A stretch of 47,822 bases of DNA from Colwellia psychrerythraea (GCA_002163005.1 MAAF01000002.1:1-47822); one strand, 5' to 3'. Numbered from the stretch's first letter, positions 37,157-46,015 are shown. The notes: a model not told the origin generated them from the letters alone. Program-made: numbers and translations.

Positions 37157-38185
37157 TTACAGCTTAATATCATGACTTAATGGCACAGCCTTGTTGCCTT
37201 CTAACCTATCATAAAGCAACGTAGATACTTCATTAGGATTACTAATTGGATCCCAGATAGGCGAAATACGTCTTTTAAGGCTACTTGCCACCCGATCAAT
37301 AAAGTTTGCTACTGGTATAGGGATATAAAGCCATCGAAGTAACATATATATTCTACGACGTATGCACCAATAATAAATTGCCTGTTCACCATACCATTTA
37401 TAGCCCCAACGCTTCTCGAATAAATCATGGGAATATTTACCAATTTTAGCGTTCCAGCGATAGTTAAAATAATTAAAATCATTTAACTCCCCTCTAGTGC
37501 CAAGGTTATCAAAATAGATAATTGATTTTGGTTCAGCAAATAAAAGCTCACCTTTAGCGGTTAGCTGCATGCCAATATCTAAATGCTCTCGTATGGTCAT
37601 GTATGGCAATTCGACATTATCAAAAGCATCTGTTCTAAACATCACACCATGGAGCTCAAATGCCTGTGTTGGCTGAATTTCAGTGGGCATGTTTTCAGGC
37701 AATTCACGACGATAAAGTTTATGTTCAAGCAAATAAGGGGTACCTTCAACATCAACGACTCGAATTTCAACATTAAACGAGTGATTGCGTGTATAAGCAC
37801 CATCTACACCATCAGTTTCTAAAATTAGGGGAGCAATAACAGCAGCACCAGTGTTTTCGCCAGTTTCAATTAATGGCGGTAACCAGTTTTCAGATACTCT
37901 TGAATCATTATCAAGTAAAAAAGTAAAAGGTGTTTTTATTTTCCCTTGTACCTGTAGCAGACCTTCCATAGGTATCATTAAACCATAAGACAAAATACTT
38001 GCATTAGACTTACCAGAGATACTCTTTTGTGCTTTTAATATTTCAGTTTTTGGATACCCTAGGTCTAAAATAATAAGCTCAAATAAGTTTTCATCGGTAT
38101 ATCGATAAACAAGATCGATACAATCAGATAAACCGCTAAATCGATCTCTTGGAGAGATTATTATAGTCACTTTTTTTTGCGTCAT
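37157..38185 (-). CDS. Family 2 glycosyltransferase
   Basis: A 342-residue GT-A type transferase, probably adding one sugar of the repeat unit on the cytoplasmic face. It begins VTIIISPRDRFSGLSDCIDL and has the metal-binding DXD-type motif in FTFLLDNDSRVSENWL, followed by HGVMFRTDAF and REHLDIGMQL, where the ED/EH catalytic-base region would lie. No membrane helix is obvious. The ATG has AAAGGA upstream. It sits between the two halves of a decayed duplication and is not itself part of the duplicated trio. Confidence 0.8.
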   Translation of the reverse strand: MTQKKVTIIISPRDRFSGLSDCIDLVYRYTDENLFELIILDLGYPKTEILKAQKSISGKSNASILSYGLMIPMEGLLQVQGKIKTPFTFLLDNDSRVSENWLPPLIETGENTGAAVIAPLILETDGVDGAYTRNHSFNVEIRVVDVEGTPYLLEHKLYRRELPENMPTEIQPTQAFELHGVMFRTDAFDNVELPYMTIREHLDIGMQLTAKGELLFAEPKSIIYFDNLGTRGELNDFNYFNYRWNAKIGKYSHDLFEKRWGYKWYGEQAIYYWCIRRRIYMLLRWLYIPIPVANFIDRVASSLKRRISPIWDPISNPNEVSTLLYDRLEGNKAVPLSHDIKL

Positions 38186-38242
38186 ATTTAAATTCCTTTA
38201 TTTTTACATTTCAGATTTTAAATTGGGCGCCCAGTAAATTTT

Positions 38243-38305
38243 TTAACCAAGGAAATCACTAGTAGTAGAATACAACAAGACAAAGCGCCTTGGGTGTTAT
38301 AAGGG
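38243..38305 (-). pseudogene. Tail of a second copy of the periplasmic lyase-like gene
   Basis: The minus-strand frame ending at the stop 38245-38243 reads HPRRFVLLYSTTSDFLG, against PPRRFGWMYSTTSDLPWLE at the C-terminus of the gene at 34512-36026. The nucleotide match continues past the stop (ccttggtt against ccatggttgg), consistent with a 1-bp loss. Only about 60 bp survive. It lies downstream of the intact EEP gene, where the lyase-like gene would be expected from the other copy. Confidence 0.7.
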
Positions 38306-38340
38306 CCAATAGAGTTTATTTTATTTTATCTCTTTTTTAA

Positions 38341-38360
38341 TCTAACATAACTATGTTAGA
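38341..38360. repeat. Perfect 20-bp palindrome
   Basis: tctaacata (38341-38349) and tatgttaga (38352-38360) around a 2-bp centre. It lies downstream of the EEP gene within the relic region; it may be a protein-binding dyad or chance in A+T-rich sequence. Confidence 0.4.
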
Positions 38361-38436
38361 CATTGTTCAATAAAAGCGCTAGATATAAATAGAATATAAT
38401 ACAAAAAATTATTAATTTTCTCGTTGCATCTCTGTA

Positions 38437-39447
38437 CTACTTAATTATTAAAGTTGCCATTACGGGTAGATGATCTCCCCCTAGCGACTCGATCACTTGG
38501 GCATCAACTATACCAAAGTGATTACTAAATAAGATATGATCTATTCTAAGACTTAAACCATAGGCTTTTATTGTGTAGTTAAAACCAACGCCAACATCAC
38601 TTAATGCATTATTTATCATTGAAAAATTTTCTTGGTATATATTCTCTTCAACCGGCATATTAAAATCCCCTACGATAAGAGAATATGGCTCATTTTTAAT
38701 CCAAGAACTTAAAATTCCAGTTTCAATACGTTTATTATCTTCAATTTGCATAACGTCAGAAAAATCGACATTACGCTTTGCTATATCAACTAACAACGAA
38801 TGTACAGATTGCAAATGCACATTAGCAATATTAATAATGCTTTCATCTAGGTATACCCTATAAAAAACTGCAGAATTTCCCCATCCACCAAATATAGCTT
38901 TAGTTAGTTGATTCGTTCGTTCAAAAGGATGCTTGCTCATTATGCATAATTCACCTACACATTCTGAGTGTATGTAATCAGCCGACAATTTTTTTAACGA
39001 TCTTTTATTAGCGTCCTGCAAAAGCAAAATGTCAGGCTGATAATATTTCAATAACAATTGAATTTTACTTATCTGACCACCCTCGCCAATATTAGCCGTA
39101 ATAATTTTAACTGTTTTATGCTGCTCCACATGAGAACTATGATTAAAGTGCAATCCGAAATCTAAATATTTTATTGAAATAAAAAATAACAAAGGTAATA
39201 AATATTTTTGAGCTTTAGACAGGTGCTTCCACAAAAACAATAAAACCAGTACAACCAAAAATAATAACCATCTTGGTGCAAATAATAAAATATATTTAAA
39301 AACAACAAATATAGACGTGCTGGGCCACCAAGGTAATAAGCTCACCAAAAAGCACCCTAATAAACAAGTACCAAAATACCAATTAAGCCAAACCTTGTAA
39401 TTTGTTTTTATTTTAATCAATCTCTGAGTTAGCATATAATGTTGCAT
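38437..39447 (-). CDS. Membrane-anchored endonuclease/exonuclease/phosphatase family protein
   Basis: A 336-residue protein with three N-terminal membrane helices (about 20-42, 48-75 and 82-96) followed by an EEP-fold domain (about 110-336). The metal and catalytic motifs are present: IITANIGEGG (Asn), DILLLQDAN (Asp replacing the usual Glu), IANVHLQS (His), LIVGDFNMP (Asp and Asn), LRIDHILFS and GGDHLPVM (Asp-His). The family cleaves phosphodiesters in nucleic acids, lipids or sugars. With a membrane anchor in a glycan locus, a polyprenyl- or glycolipid-linked substrate is plausible but unproven. Its start overlaps the end of the GT4 gene by 35 bp, so the pair is coupled. A decayed paralogue lies at 36027-36916. 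Confidence 0.82.
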   Translation of the reverse strand: MQHYMLTQRLIKIKTNYKVWLNWYFGTCLLGCFLVSLLPWWPSTSIFVVFKYILLFAPRWLLFLVVLVLLFLWKHLSKAQKYLLPLLFFISIKYLDFGLHFNHSSHVEQHKTVKIITANIGEGGQISKIQLLLKYYQPDILLLQDANKRSLKKLSADYIHSECVGELCIMSKHPFERTNQLTKAIFGGWGNSAVFYRVYLDESIINIANVHLQSVHSLLVDIAKRNVDFSDVMQIEDNKRIETGILSSWIKNEPYSLIVGDFNMPVEENIYQENFSMINNALSDVGVGFNYTIKAYGLSLRIDHILFSNHFGIVDAQVIESLGGDHLPVMATLIIK

Positions 39448-40492
39448 ATTTTTTTGCGGCAGAGTTTATTGTAAAATTAGCACTGACGTAGTCGAAAGCA
39501 CTATCTCCATAATCCATAATTACCTGGCGGTCATCGTTAATACGTTGAATATATTCAGACAGCTTTTCATCATCGTTATAACTAAAAAGCCAGCCTGTTT
39601 GTTCATTAATAACTAATTTAGGATTACCGCCAACATCGGTCGCAATAACTGGTATTCTATTTGCCATGGCTTCAATAATTACCATAGATAAACCTTCGGT
39701 TTCAGAAGTGACAACTAAAACATCTATTTTTGAATAAATAAGCTCTCTATCACTAACCATGCCATGAAAATTCACCGCAATATTGGTAATGTTATTTTGA
39801 TAAAACTGTTTCAATTGACTTAAACATTCACCATCGCCAAAAAAATTCACTTCAACTTCACGTTGAATTTCTTCAGGTAATAGAACAATAGATCGAAGCA
39901 AGCTCAGTTGATTTTTTAAAGGGATCATTCTCCCTACAGAACCGATGTGTAATTTTGTTGATTCTTTAATGGAAGAACATAGTGGTTTGATCAACACACC
40001 ATTATCAATAACGTAACTCGGTATATCCGTCCAGCCATGAGTTTGGTGGAAAACCTCTAAACTTTCTTGTGAAACACAAGTAATAATATCAATAAAACGT
40101 TTAGCTTTCTTATGCACGAGTATCCATGCAGGTTCAAGGGCTCCTGCACCATGGCGAGTATATATAATTTTTTTATTTAATAGAGGTAAAATATAACTCA
40201 AAAACTTCAATGCGTGTGGTGAGTGTATATGAATAATATCAAATTTTAGCAAAACAAAAAAAACACGTAAAAGTTTAATTAACGAACCTCCACCATAACT
40301 AGCGACAGGTATGTTATTAGCTTTACACTCATTTACTAAAGGATCATCAGGACTTCCTAATGATATGATAGCGGGCTTCATAGTTAGTTGCTTTTGAATA
40401 CTGCATAAATCTATAACAAAACGTTCGGCTCCACCAACATTTAAGCTACCCACAATATGAGCAACTTTAATTTTTACAAACCCACTTTTCAT
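39413..40492 (-). CDS. Family 4 glycosyltransferase
   Basis: A 359-residue retaining GT-B transferase. The N-terminal domain opens VKIKVAHIVGSLNVGGAERFV with the Gly-rich acceptor loop, followed by IIHIHSPHALKFLSY and YTRHGAGALEP. The C-terminal donor domain has HIGSVGRMIPLKNQ and the E-X7-E region SETEGLSMVIIEAMANRIPV plus ATDVGGNPKLV. The donor sugar cannot be read from sequence. It is the first gene of the minus-strand block, divergent from the next GT4 gene (114-bp gap), and overlaps the EEP gene downstream. Confidence 0.88.
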   Translation of the reverse strand: MKSGFVKIKVAHIVGSLNVGGAERFVIDLCSIQKQLTMKPAIISLGSPDDPLVNECKANNIPVASYGGGSLIKLLRVFFVLLKFDIIHIHSPHALKFLSYILPLLNKKIIYTRHGAGALEPAWILVHKKAKRFIDIITCVSQESLEVFHQTHGWTDIPSYVIDNGVLIKPLCSSIKESTKLHIGSVGRMIPLKNQLSLLRSIVLLPEEIQREVEVNFFGDGECLSQLKQFYQNNITNIAVNFHGMVSDRELIYSKIDVLVVTSETEGLSMVIIEAMANRIPVIATDVGGNPKLVINEQTGWLFSYNDDEKLSEYIQRINDDRQVIMDYGDSAFDYVSANFTINSAAKKYATLYANSEID

Positions 40493-40606
40493 AGTTAACT
40501 TCTACAATTATATAAGATATATTTATAATTAGTTTAAATGATAATTGAGTTTCAATATTTTTGATACGAACATTGTAAAAATAATAACGTAAGTCAAGGA
40601 AGAAAA

Positions 40607-41710
40607 ATGACATTACCTATTCAATTAAGAGTATTGGAAATTGTACAAAGTTTAGAGAAAGGGGGGAGAACTACCCGCTTTACTGATACAGTTGCGGGAT
40701 TAAGAGCACAGAAAGTTTTTACCGTTCCGCTATGTTTTTCCGAACCCGAACCTTGGGTTAACATTCCTGAATTAGAAGTACTACACAAAACGCCAGGAAT
40801 TAATTGGAAGCTTGTTTTTCAAATAAGAAAAACAATAAAAAACCATAACATTAACCTTATTCATGCTCATTGTGAATTTAGCCAGTTATACGCAAGTATT
40901 GCAGGTGTTACTTGTGGCATAAAAACAGTAGCCACTTTTCATCGTTCTGATTTATCTAAATATCAACCTAACATGGTCAATACATTAATTAAGCTTTTTG
41001 CATCGCATTTTGTTGCCGTTTCTCACGACCGACTTTCATTACTCACCAAAAATTTAAAATTACCGTTAAACAAATGTCATGTGGTTCATGGCGGCTCAGT
41101 AATAGAAAAAAAACCAACAGTAGTGACCATTAATAAAACAAGGACTGATCTTGGCATACCACTTGATCAATTAATGTTGCTTAGTATTGGCCATTTAGGT
41201 GAAATAAAAGGTCATCAAGACACCTTAATTGCATTATCAAAATTCACCCAAACAATGCCTGAGTTGCATTTATACATTGCCGGTGATGGTTCTGCACAAG
41301 AAAAACAAAAATTAACTGAACTGGTAAACAAGCTAAAAATAAACGAATATGTAACCTTTCTTGGGCAAATAAATAATGCATTCAGCTGGCTAGAAGCGTG
41401 TGACATTTTTATTCAACCTTCAGTTGAAGAGGCCTTCGGTTTGGTTTTTGTTGAAGCAGGCGCAAAAGCAAAACCAGTAATTGCTACGGCTGTAGGCGGT
41501 ATAAAAGAAATAATAGTATCTAAAGAAACCGGCTTATTAGTACCTCCTTCTTCACCTAAAGCAGTAGAAAATGCATTGGCGATATTAATAAATTCTGCCC
41601 CTTTACGTAAGCAATATGGTGAAAATGGATACAAACGTATTTCTGAATATTTTTCACTTACCAATATGGTCAACAAATATACTGATATTTTTAATCAAGC
41701 GGTAAACTGA
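40607..41710 (+). CDS. Family 4 glycosyltransferase
   Basis: A 367-residue GT-B transferase. Landmarks: LEIVQSLEKGGRTTRF at the start, NLIHAHCEFSQLYASIAG, VATFHRSDLSKYQ, the donor domain LLSIGHLGEIKGHQDT, HLYIAGDGS and the E-X7-E motif EEAFGLVFVEAGAKAKPVIA with ATAVGGIKEII. The acceptor loop is GGRTT rather than the more usual GGAE/GGME. It starts the plus-strand half of the locus and is followed by the AsnB-like gene after 25 bp. Confidence 0.88.
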   Translation: MTLPIQLRVLEIVQSLEKGGRTTRFTDTVAGLRAQKVFTVPLCFSEPEPWVNIPELEVLHKTPGINWKLVFQIRKTIKNHNINLIHAHCEFSQLYASIAGVTCGIKTVATFHRSDLSKYQPNMVNTLIKLFASHFVAVSHDRLSLLTKNLKLPLNKCHVVHGGSVIEKKPTVVTINKTRTDLGIPLDQLMLLSIGHLGEIKGHQDTLIALSKFTQTMPELHLYIAGDGSAQEKQKLTELVNKLKINEYVTFLGQINNAFSWLEACDIFIQPSVEEAFGLVFVEAGAKAKPVIATAVGGIKEIIVSKETGLLVPPSSPKAVENALAILINSAPLRKQYGENGYKRISEYFSLTNMVNKYTDIFNQAVN

Positions 41711-41735
41711 ACAACTAAAAATAAAAGGAAACATT

Positions 41736-43526
41736 ATGGACTGGTCAGGGCTTATGCCACATGTAAAAACAGGTTTTTCAGGTTGGATAAAATGCCAAGC
41801 ATTTGATGAACTTGAGGTGCAAGAATCTGCTTCAAACTGGCAAAGCGAAATGTTTTTCTTTGAATCTACGTCTACTGTTTCTTATAAATCAGTGGGGAAT
41901 GACTGGTTTATTTTTGCTCAAGGACTCAGCGAAATTGAATTTGAAGACATATGTAACAAAGTTATCAATGAGTCTATTTTTAATAATGCTGATATAAACG
42001 AAGAAACACTTTTTTCCGATATAAAAAAAGAAATCACCAATTTACTTTTACCGGGTGCAATCGTTTTTGCCATTCAAGCAAAACTAGGCCGAGTTGTGGT
42101 GCTTCGTGACGCATGCGGGTTTCTTCCTATTTATTATCACTTTAGTCAAAATACTTTAGTGTTTTCTTCTAATTTAGAAACAGTACGCAAAAACACACAA
42201 TTTAGTGGTGTTAACACCGATAAAATAAATGAAATGCTTGTTTATGCCCATAGAACAGGCAAACGAACTTTATGGCAAAACCTCAATGCTATTTCCCCCG
42301 GTGGTGTCAGTGTTTTTACACAAGATCAACTTGTCGTTCATCAGTGGTTACTTACTGAAAAATCTCAATATAGCCCTGAATTGAAGTCAAAATTTAAATC
42401 AATGACAGAATCAGCAGTCTTGTTAGAAATAAAAAAGGCGGTGGACCAAGCACTAGAGCCTTTAGAAAATGAACCACATGTTTCTGTTCCTTGTGGTGGT
42501 GGTGTTGACTCTTCATTTCTTGGTGCTTATTTAGCCCAACGGGGGCAAGACGTTACCTTTTGGTGCATTAACCAACCCGACGCCCCTGTGAGTGAAGACG
42601 AATGGATGAAACCATTATCTAAGCAACTCAATATTCCTTGTGAGTATGCTAACTTAAATAAACAGTTTTTTTTAGATAACTTTTTAGACAGAATGGAGCA
42701 ATCTCATCAACCAATGACAGGCCCAAATTCTGTTGGCGGGATTTACGCAAGAAAACTAGCACTAGAAGCTGGTGATAAAGTTTTTATTTCCGGAGAAGGA
42801 GCCGACACCGTTTTTGGTGGATTATCACCCTTTGCTCGATTAATGCCAATGGTGCGTTTATTTCGCATGTTATCGAAACTACCGAAAAGATTAAGAATGC
42901 AATTAGATCGTGGCATTATCTCAGAAGCGGCCTGGGTTATGGACATTTCTCAAGTAGCCCCAACAGAAGATCTTTCCAGAATAGCAATGGGCGATATGGA
43001 ACGCGCTGAACTGTTGGCCGAAGTACTAGACTTCCCAAAAGGTGATAGTGCCATTGAGCGTTATGCCGATATTTTTAGTTGGATCCAAATAAAAGAAGTA
43101 CCAACTGGCTTAAACCATATATTCTTTGAAAAAGACGAATTCGAAGGAGGTGTTACCCATTACCCTTTTGCTCACGAAGCCCTAATCAACTTAGGCTTAC
43201 ACCTTCCCTATAAATATAAAGTAAATGATGGACACAAAAAATGGCTCTGGCGTAAATTCACCAGTGAATATATTGGGCATGATGTTGCCTTTAGAAAAAA
43301 ATATGCCTTTCCAACGCTCACTCATATTTGGTTAGAGCCTTCGGCAAAATTATTAAAAGGTGGGTTTTTACAAGATTTATTATGCGCAAATGTTTCCAGT
43401 GTGTTCGAGTCTTTACCTAAATCAGACCCCGCAAGATGGACGTTACTAAATATCGAGTTATGGGGAAGATTACATTGCTTAGGGCAAAGTAAAGAACAGT
43501 TATTAAATACCATGATGAGTGCTTAA
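41736..43526 (+). CDS. Asparagine synthase-like PP-loop enzyme lacking the glutaminase Cys
   Basis: A 596-residue protein with the two-domain AsnB layout. The N-terminal Ntn domain (about 1-210) keeps RDACGFLPIYY (Arg-Asp of the fold) but begins MDWSG, without the Cys2 nucleophile, and the start is fixed by AAGGA at 41725-41729. Glutamine hydrolysis is therefore not expected. The C-terminal ATP-pyrophosphatase domain has VPCGGGVDSSFLG (PP-loop near 254-260, first Ser of SGGxDS replaced by Gly) and FISGEGADTVFGG. Such proteins adenylate a carboxylate and form an amide. In glycan loci AsnB-like proteins are proposed to amidate uronic acids; here the amine donor could be ammonia or an amino compound. 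GT4 genes flank it (25 bp before, 3 bp after). Confidence 0.85.
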   Translation: MDWSGLMPHVKTGFSGWIKCQAFDELEVQESASNWQSEMFFFESTSTVSYKSVGNDWFIFAQGLSEIEFEDICNKVINESIFNNADINEETLFSDIKKEITNLLLPGAIVFAIQAKLGRVVVLRDACGFLPIYYHFSQNTLVFSSNLETVRKNTQFSGVNTDKINEMLVYAHRTGKRTLWQNLNAISPGGVSVFTQDQLVVHQWLLTEKSQYSPELKSKFKSMTESAVLLEIKKAVDQALEPLENEPHVSVPCGGGVDSSFLGAYLAQRGQDVTFWCINQPDAPVSEDEWMKPLSKQLNIPCEYANLNKQFFLDNFLDRMEQSHQPMTGPNSVGGIYARKLALEAGDKVFISGEGADTVFGGLSPFARLMPMVRLFRMLSKLPKRLRMQLDRGIISEAAWVMDISQVAPTEDLSRIAMGDMERAELLAEVLDFPKGDSAIERYADIFSWIQIKEVPTGLNHIFFEKDEFEGGVTHYPFAHEALINLGLHLPYKYKVNDGHKKWLWRKFTSEYIGHDVAFRKKYAFPTLTHIWLEPSAKLLKGGFLQDLLCANVSSVFESLPKSDPARWTLLNIELWGRLHCLGQSKEQLLNTMMSA

Positions 43527-43529
43527 TAT

Positions 43530-44627
43530 ATGGCTAAAAGTAGTAACAGCCCTTATGTAGTTCATTTAATACCTTCTTTGGAAGTTGGCGGTATGGAACG
43601 CTTAGTATCTGATTTAGCCATAGGCCGAACAACAGGTAAAACCTCTATTTTATGTTTAAATACCTTAGGCGCGCTCGGTGAGCAAATAGAGAATGACATT
43701 TCAATTGAAGTGTTAAGCATACCAAAGAACTTATTGATCGCGACATTCTTAGTGTATAAAAGGCTTAAAAAACTTAAACCTGATGTTATTCATTGCCATA
43801 ATTTGCAAGCACACTTTTTTGGCGGTATTTGCGCAAAGTTACTCCCTAAAACCCAGGTAGTATTAACTAAGCACGGCCAGCACATTCCTACTTCAGGCTT
43901 AACCACAAGAATCAATTATTTTACTTTACAAAAAAGTAGAATAATTGGTGTTTCTGCTGATATAACCCAGATAATGCAACAATGGATCGCCAAAAATAAA
44001 TCACCCATTGAGTATATTGCTAACGGTGTATCGTTAACTGCTTTTAAAGAACAAATTCCTAAAGAGCTAGCAAAGGAAAAGCTTGGTATTAGCCAAAGCA
44101 CGTTTTGTGTCGGCATTGTTGCTCGCCTTTCTGAGCCTAAAGATCATTTGTTATTAATAGATGCTATTGCGGCTTTATCTAAAACCTTTCCAGATATTAA
44201 GTTAATTATTGTTGGTGGCGGACCACTTCAGAATAAAATAGAAAATTATATTAAGGCTAATCACCTTGAAAAGGTAGTTACGATGTTAGGGGAAAGAAAA
44301 GACATCGCGAACATTCTAAACGCATTAGATGTGTTTGCCTTAACGTCCTCTTCAGAAGGTATACCCATGACCATTCTGGAAGCGATGGCAGCAAACTTAC
44401 CTGTTGTTGCAACAAATGTAGGTGGAATACCACAGGTTGTTATTAATAACGAAACCGGGATATTAGTTGAAAACAAAGATAAAGCTGGCTTAATTACAGC
44501 AATAGAAAGCTTTATTGAAAACCCTAAAAAGTTGACCGAATTTGGTGAGCAAGGGCGTTCATTATTAGAAAGCAATTATTCAATTAATCAAGCAATTGAG
44601 AAATATGAACGTATTTACCTTAACTAA
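43530..44627 (+). CDS. Family 4 glycosyltransferase
   Basis: A 365-residue GT-B transferase starting YVVHLIPSLEVGGMERLVSDLA, with DVIHCHNLQAHFFGG, LTKHGQHIPTSG, the donor domain FCVGIVARLSEPKDH, LIIVGGGPLQNK and the E-X7-E motif SSEGIPMTILEAMAANLPVV plus ATNVGGIPQVV. It resembles sugar transferases associated with exosortase/EpsH systems. Only 3 bp separate it from the AsnB-like gene, so the two are surely cotranscribed. Confidence 0.88.
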   Translation: MAKSSNSPYVVHLIPSLEVGGMERLVSDLAIGRTTGKTSILCLNTLGALGEQIENDISIEVLSIPKNLLIATFLVYKRLKKLKPDVIHCHNLQAHFFGGICAKLLPKTQVVLTKHGQHIPTSGLTTRINYFTLQKSRIIGVSADITQIMQQWIAKNKSPIEYIANGVSLTAFKEQIPKELAKEKLGISQSTFCVGIVARLSEPKDHLLLIDAIAALSKTFPDIKLIIVGGGPLQNKIENYIKANHLEKVVTMLGERKDIANILNALDVFALTSSSEGIPMTILEAMAANLPVVATNVGGIPQVVINNETGILVENKDKAGLITAIESFIENPKKLTEFGEQGRSLLESNYSINQAIEKYERIYLN

Positions 44628-44670
44628 AGTAATATATAAAAAAGAAAGTTAAATTTTCGGACAAGTTACA

Positions 44671-44778
44671 GTGTTTAAAGGTAGCGTCACAATTAGCTCT
44701 ATGCTTTTAACCTTTACTGCTCTAATTTTTCTTTCTTTAATTGTTATCAAATGTATAGATACTCCCATAGAAAAATAA
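44671..44778 (+). CDS. Possible small membrane protein
   Basis: A 35-codon frame in the 212-bp gap after the GT4 gene: GTG start, then FKGSVTISS followed by a hydrophobic helix (MLLTFTALIFLSLIVIKC) and a short polar tail (IDTPIEK). An internal ATG at 44701 would give only the helix. The ribosome binding site is weak. It is not recognised and could be chance in A+T-rich sequence. Confidence 0.25.
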   Translation: MFKGSVTISSMLLTFTALIFLSLIVIKCIDTPIEK

Positions 44779-44839
44779 AGACAAAAAATAAAGACAACTT
44801 AATCAATTATTTTTATCTGCAATCAAGGGATGACTTTTT

Positions 44840-45982
44840 ATGAAAATAACTAATATCCAACTAAAGCAAAGTGAAGAACATAATTTAATATCTGCTCAAA
44901 TTGATGATTTTAATTTATGGTATAAATTTCCAAAAGAAATAATGCCTGAAGTCAAAGCGGATGCTTTTATCGCTGCGTGTTTAATCCCGTCAATGAAACT
45001 CGGAAGTGATATTTTTATTGATGAGGATATTCCAGTTTCTATTGAACTTCTTGAAAATATTGAAAACTTACAAATCATCTTCTCTTCATGGGGAAAACAC
45101 CTCGGGCATAAATTAAATATCATCAAAATTAAAGGTGGTAAAAAAACCAAGTTCACCGCTGGTTGGGATAAAACCATATCTTTTTTTTCAGGGGGGATAG
45201 ACGGCACATTCACCTATTTAAAACATAAACAAGAAATTGATTACTTACTCTTTGCAAAGGGTATTGATATGCAATTATCAAGTGATGAACTCTATAATGA
45301 AGCTCTGTCAAAAAACAAAGACTTCTTAAATAAAGAAGGGAAGGAAGTTATACCTTTTGAAACCAACGTAAGATTTTTAGGGCACCAGTATGGAGTCGGT
45401 TGGAGTACCTGTTTTGGTGGTGGGTTGTCCAGTATAGCTTTAGCCGCTGGAGCAAAGAAATGTTATATTGCTTCCGGCGTAACTTATGCCTGTATGCATC
45501 CTGAAGGTTCCAACTTTATTACCGACCATCTCTGGAGTAATGGTTTCACTCAAATAATACATGATGGGGCTGAATCAACTAGGGTTAACAAACTAAAACA
45601 AATATCCAAAAATGAAAATGCACTAAATATATTGCGCGTTTGTTGGCACGACAATGGTTATAATTGCGGTAACTGTGAAAAGTGCTTAAGGACTATGACT
45701 AATTTAAGAGTATTAAAATTACAAACACCGACTTTTAAACCCATGACAGACCAACTTGTTAAAACCAAATTATCTAAAATAAAAATATATAGCGCTATTG
45801 ATATGGAATTTATTGAAGAGAATTTAGCAGAAGCAATAAAAATAAACGATAATGTATTAATTAAAGTGTTAAAAAAAATAAAAAGAAATTATGAATTAAG
45901 AAGTCTTTTGAACCATTTTGATCACTTATTTTTAAATGACTTTTTAAAAAAAATCAAACTAAAACTTTTTAACAGAACCTAA
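44840..45982 (+). CDS. QueC/ExsB-like PP-loop protein
   Basis: A 380-residue protein I do not recognise by name. Around residues 113-124 it has TISFFSGGIDGTF, a variant of the SGGxDS ATP-pyrophosphatase loop with Gly for the final Ser. Near the C-terminus, Cys268, Cys276, Cys279 and Cys282 (VCWHDNGYNCGNCEKCLRT) form a C-x7-C-x2-C-x2-C set very like the zinc site of QueC. The fold is therefore probably an adenine nucleotide alpha hydrolase that adenylates a carboxylate or similar group. The first ~100 residues and the last ~90 basic helical residues are additional. Queuosine genes are absent; the neighbours are glycan enzymes, suggesting ATP-dependent modification of a sugar or its substituent. 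Confidence 0.6.
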   Translation: MKITNIQLKQSEEHNLISAQIDDFNLWYKFPKEIMPEVKADAFIAACLIPSMKLGSDIFIDEDIPVSIELLENIENLQIIFSSWGKHLGHKLNIIKIKGGKKTKFTAGWDKTISFFSGGIDGTFTYLKHKQEIDYLLFAKGIDMQLSSDELYNEALSKNKDFLNKEGKEVIPFETNVRFLGHQYGVGWSTCFGGGLSSIALAAGAKKCYIASGVTYACMHPEGSNFITDHLWSNGFTQIIHDGAESTRVNKLKQISKNENALNILRVCWHDNGYNCGNCEKCLRTMTNLRVLKLQTPTFKPMTDQLVKTKLSKIKIYSAIDMEFIEENLAEAIKINDNVLIKVLKKIKRNYELRSLLNHFDHLFLNDFLKKIKLKLFNRT

Positions 45983-46015
45983 ATGTATGCTAAGCACTTA
46001 AAATAGAAGGGAACT

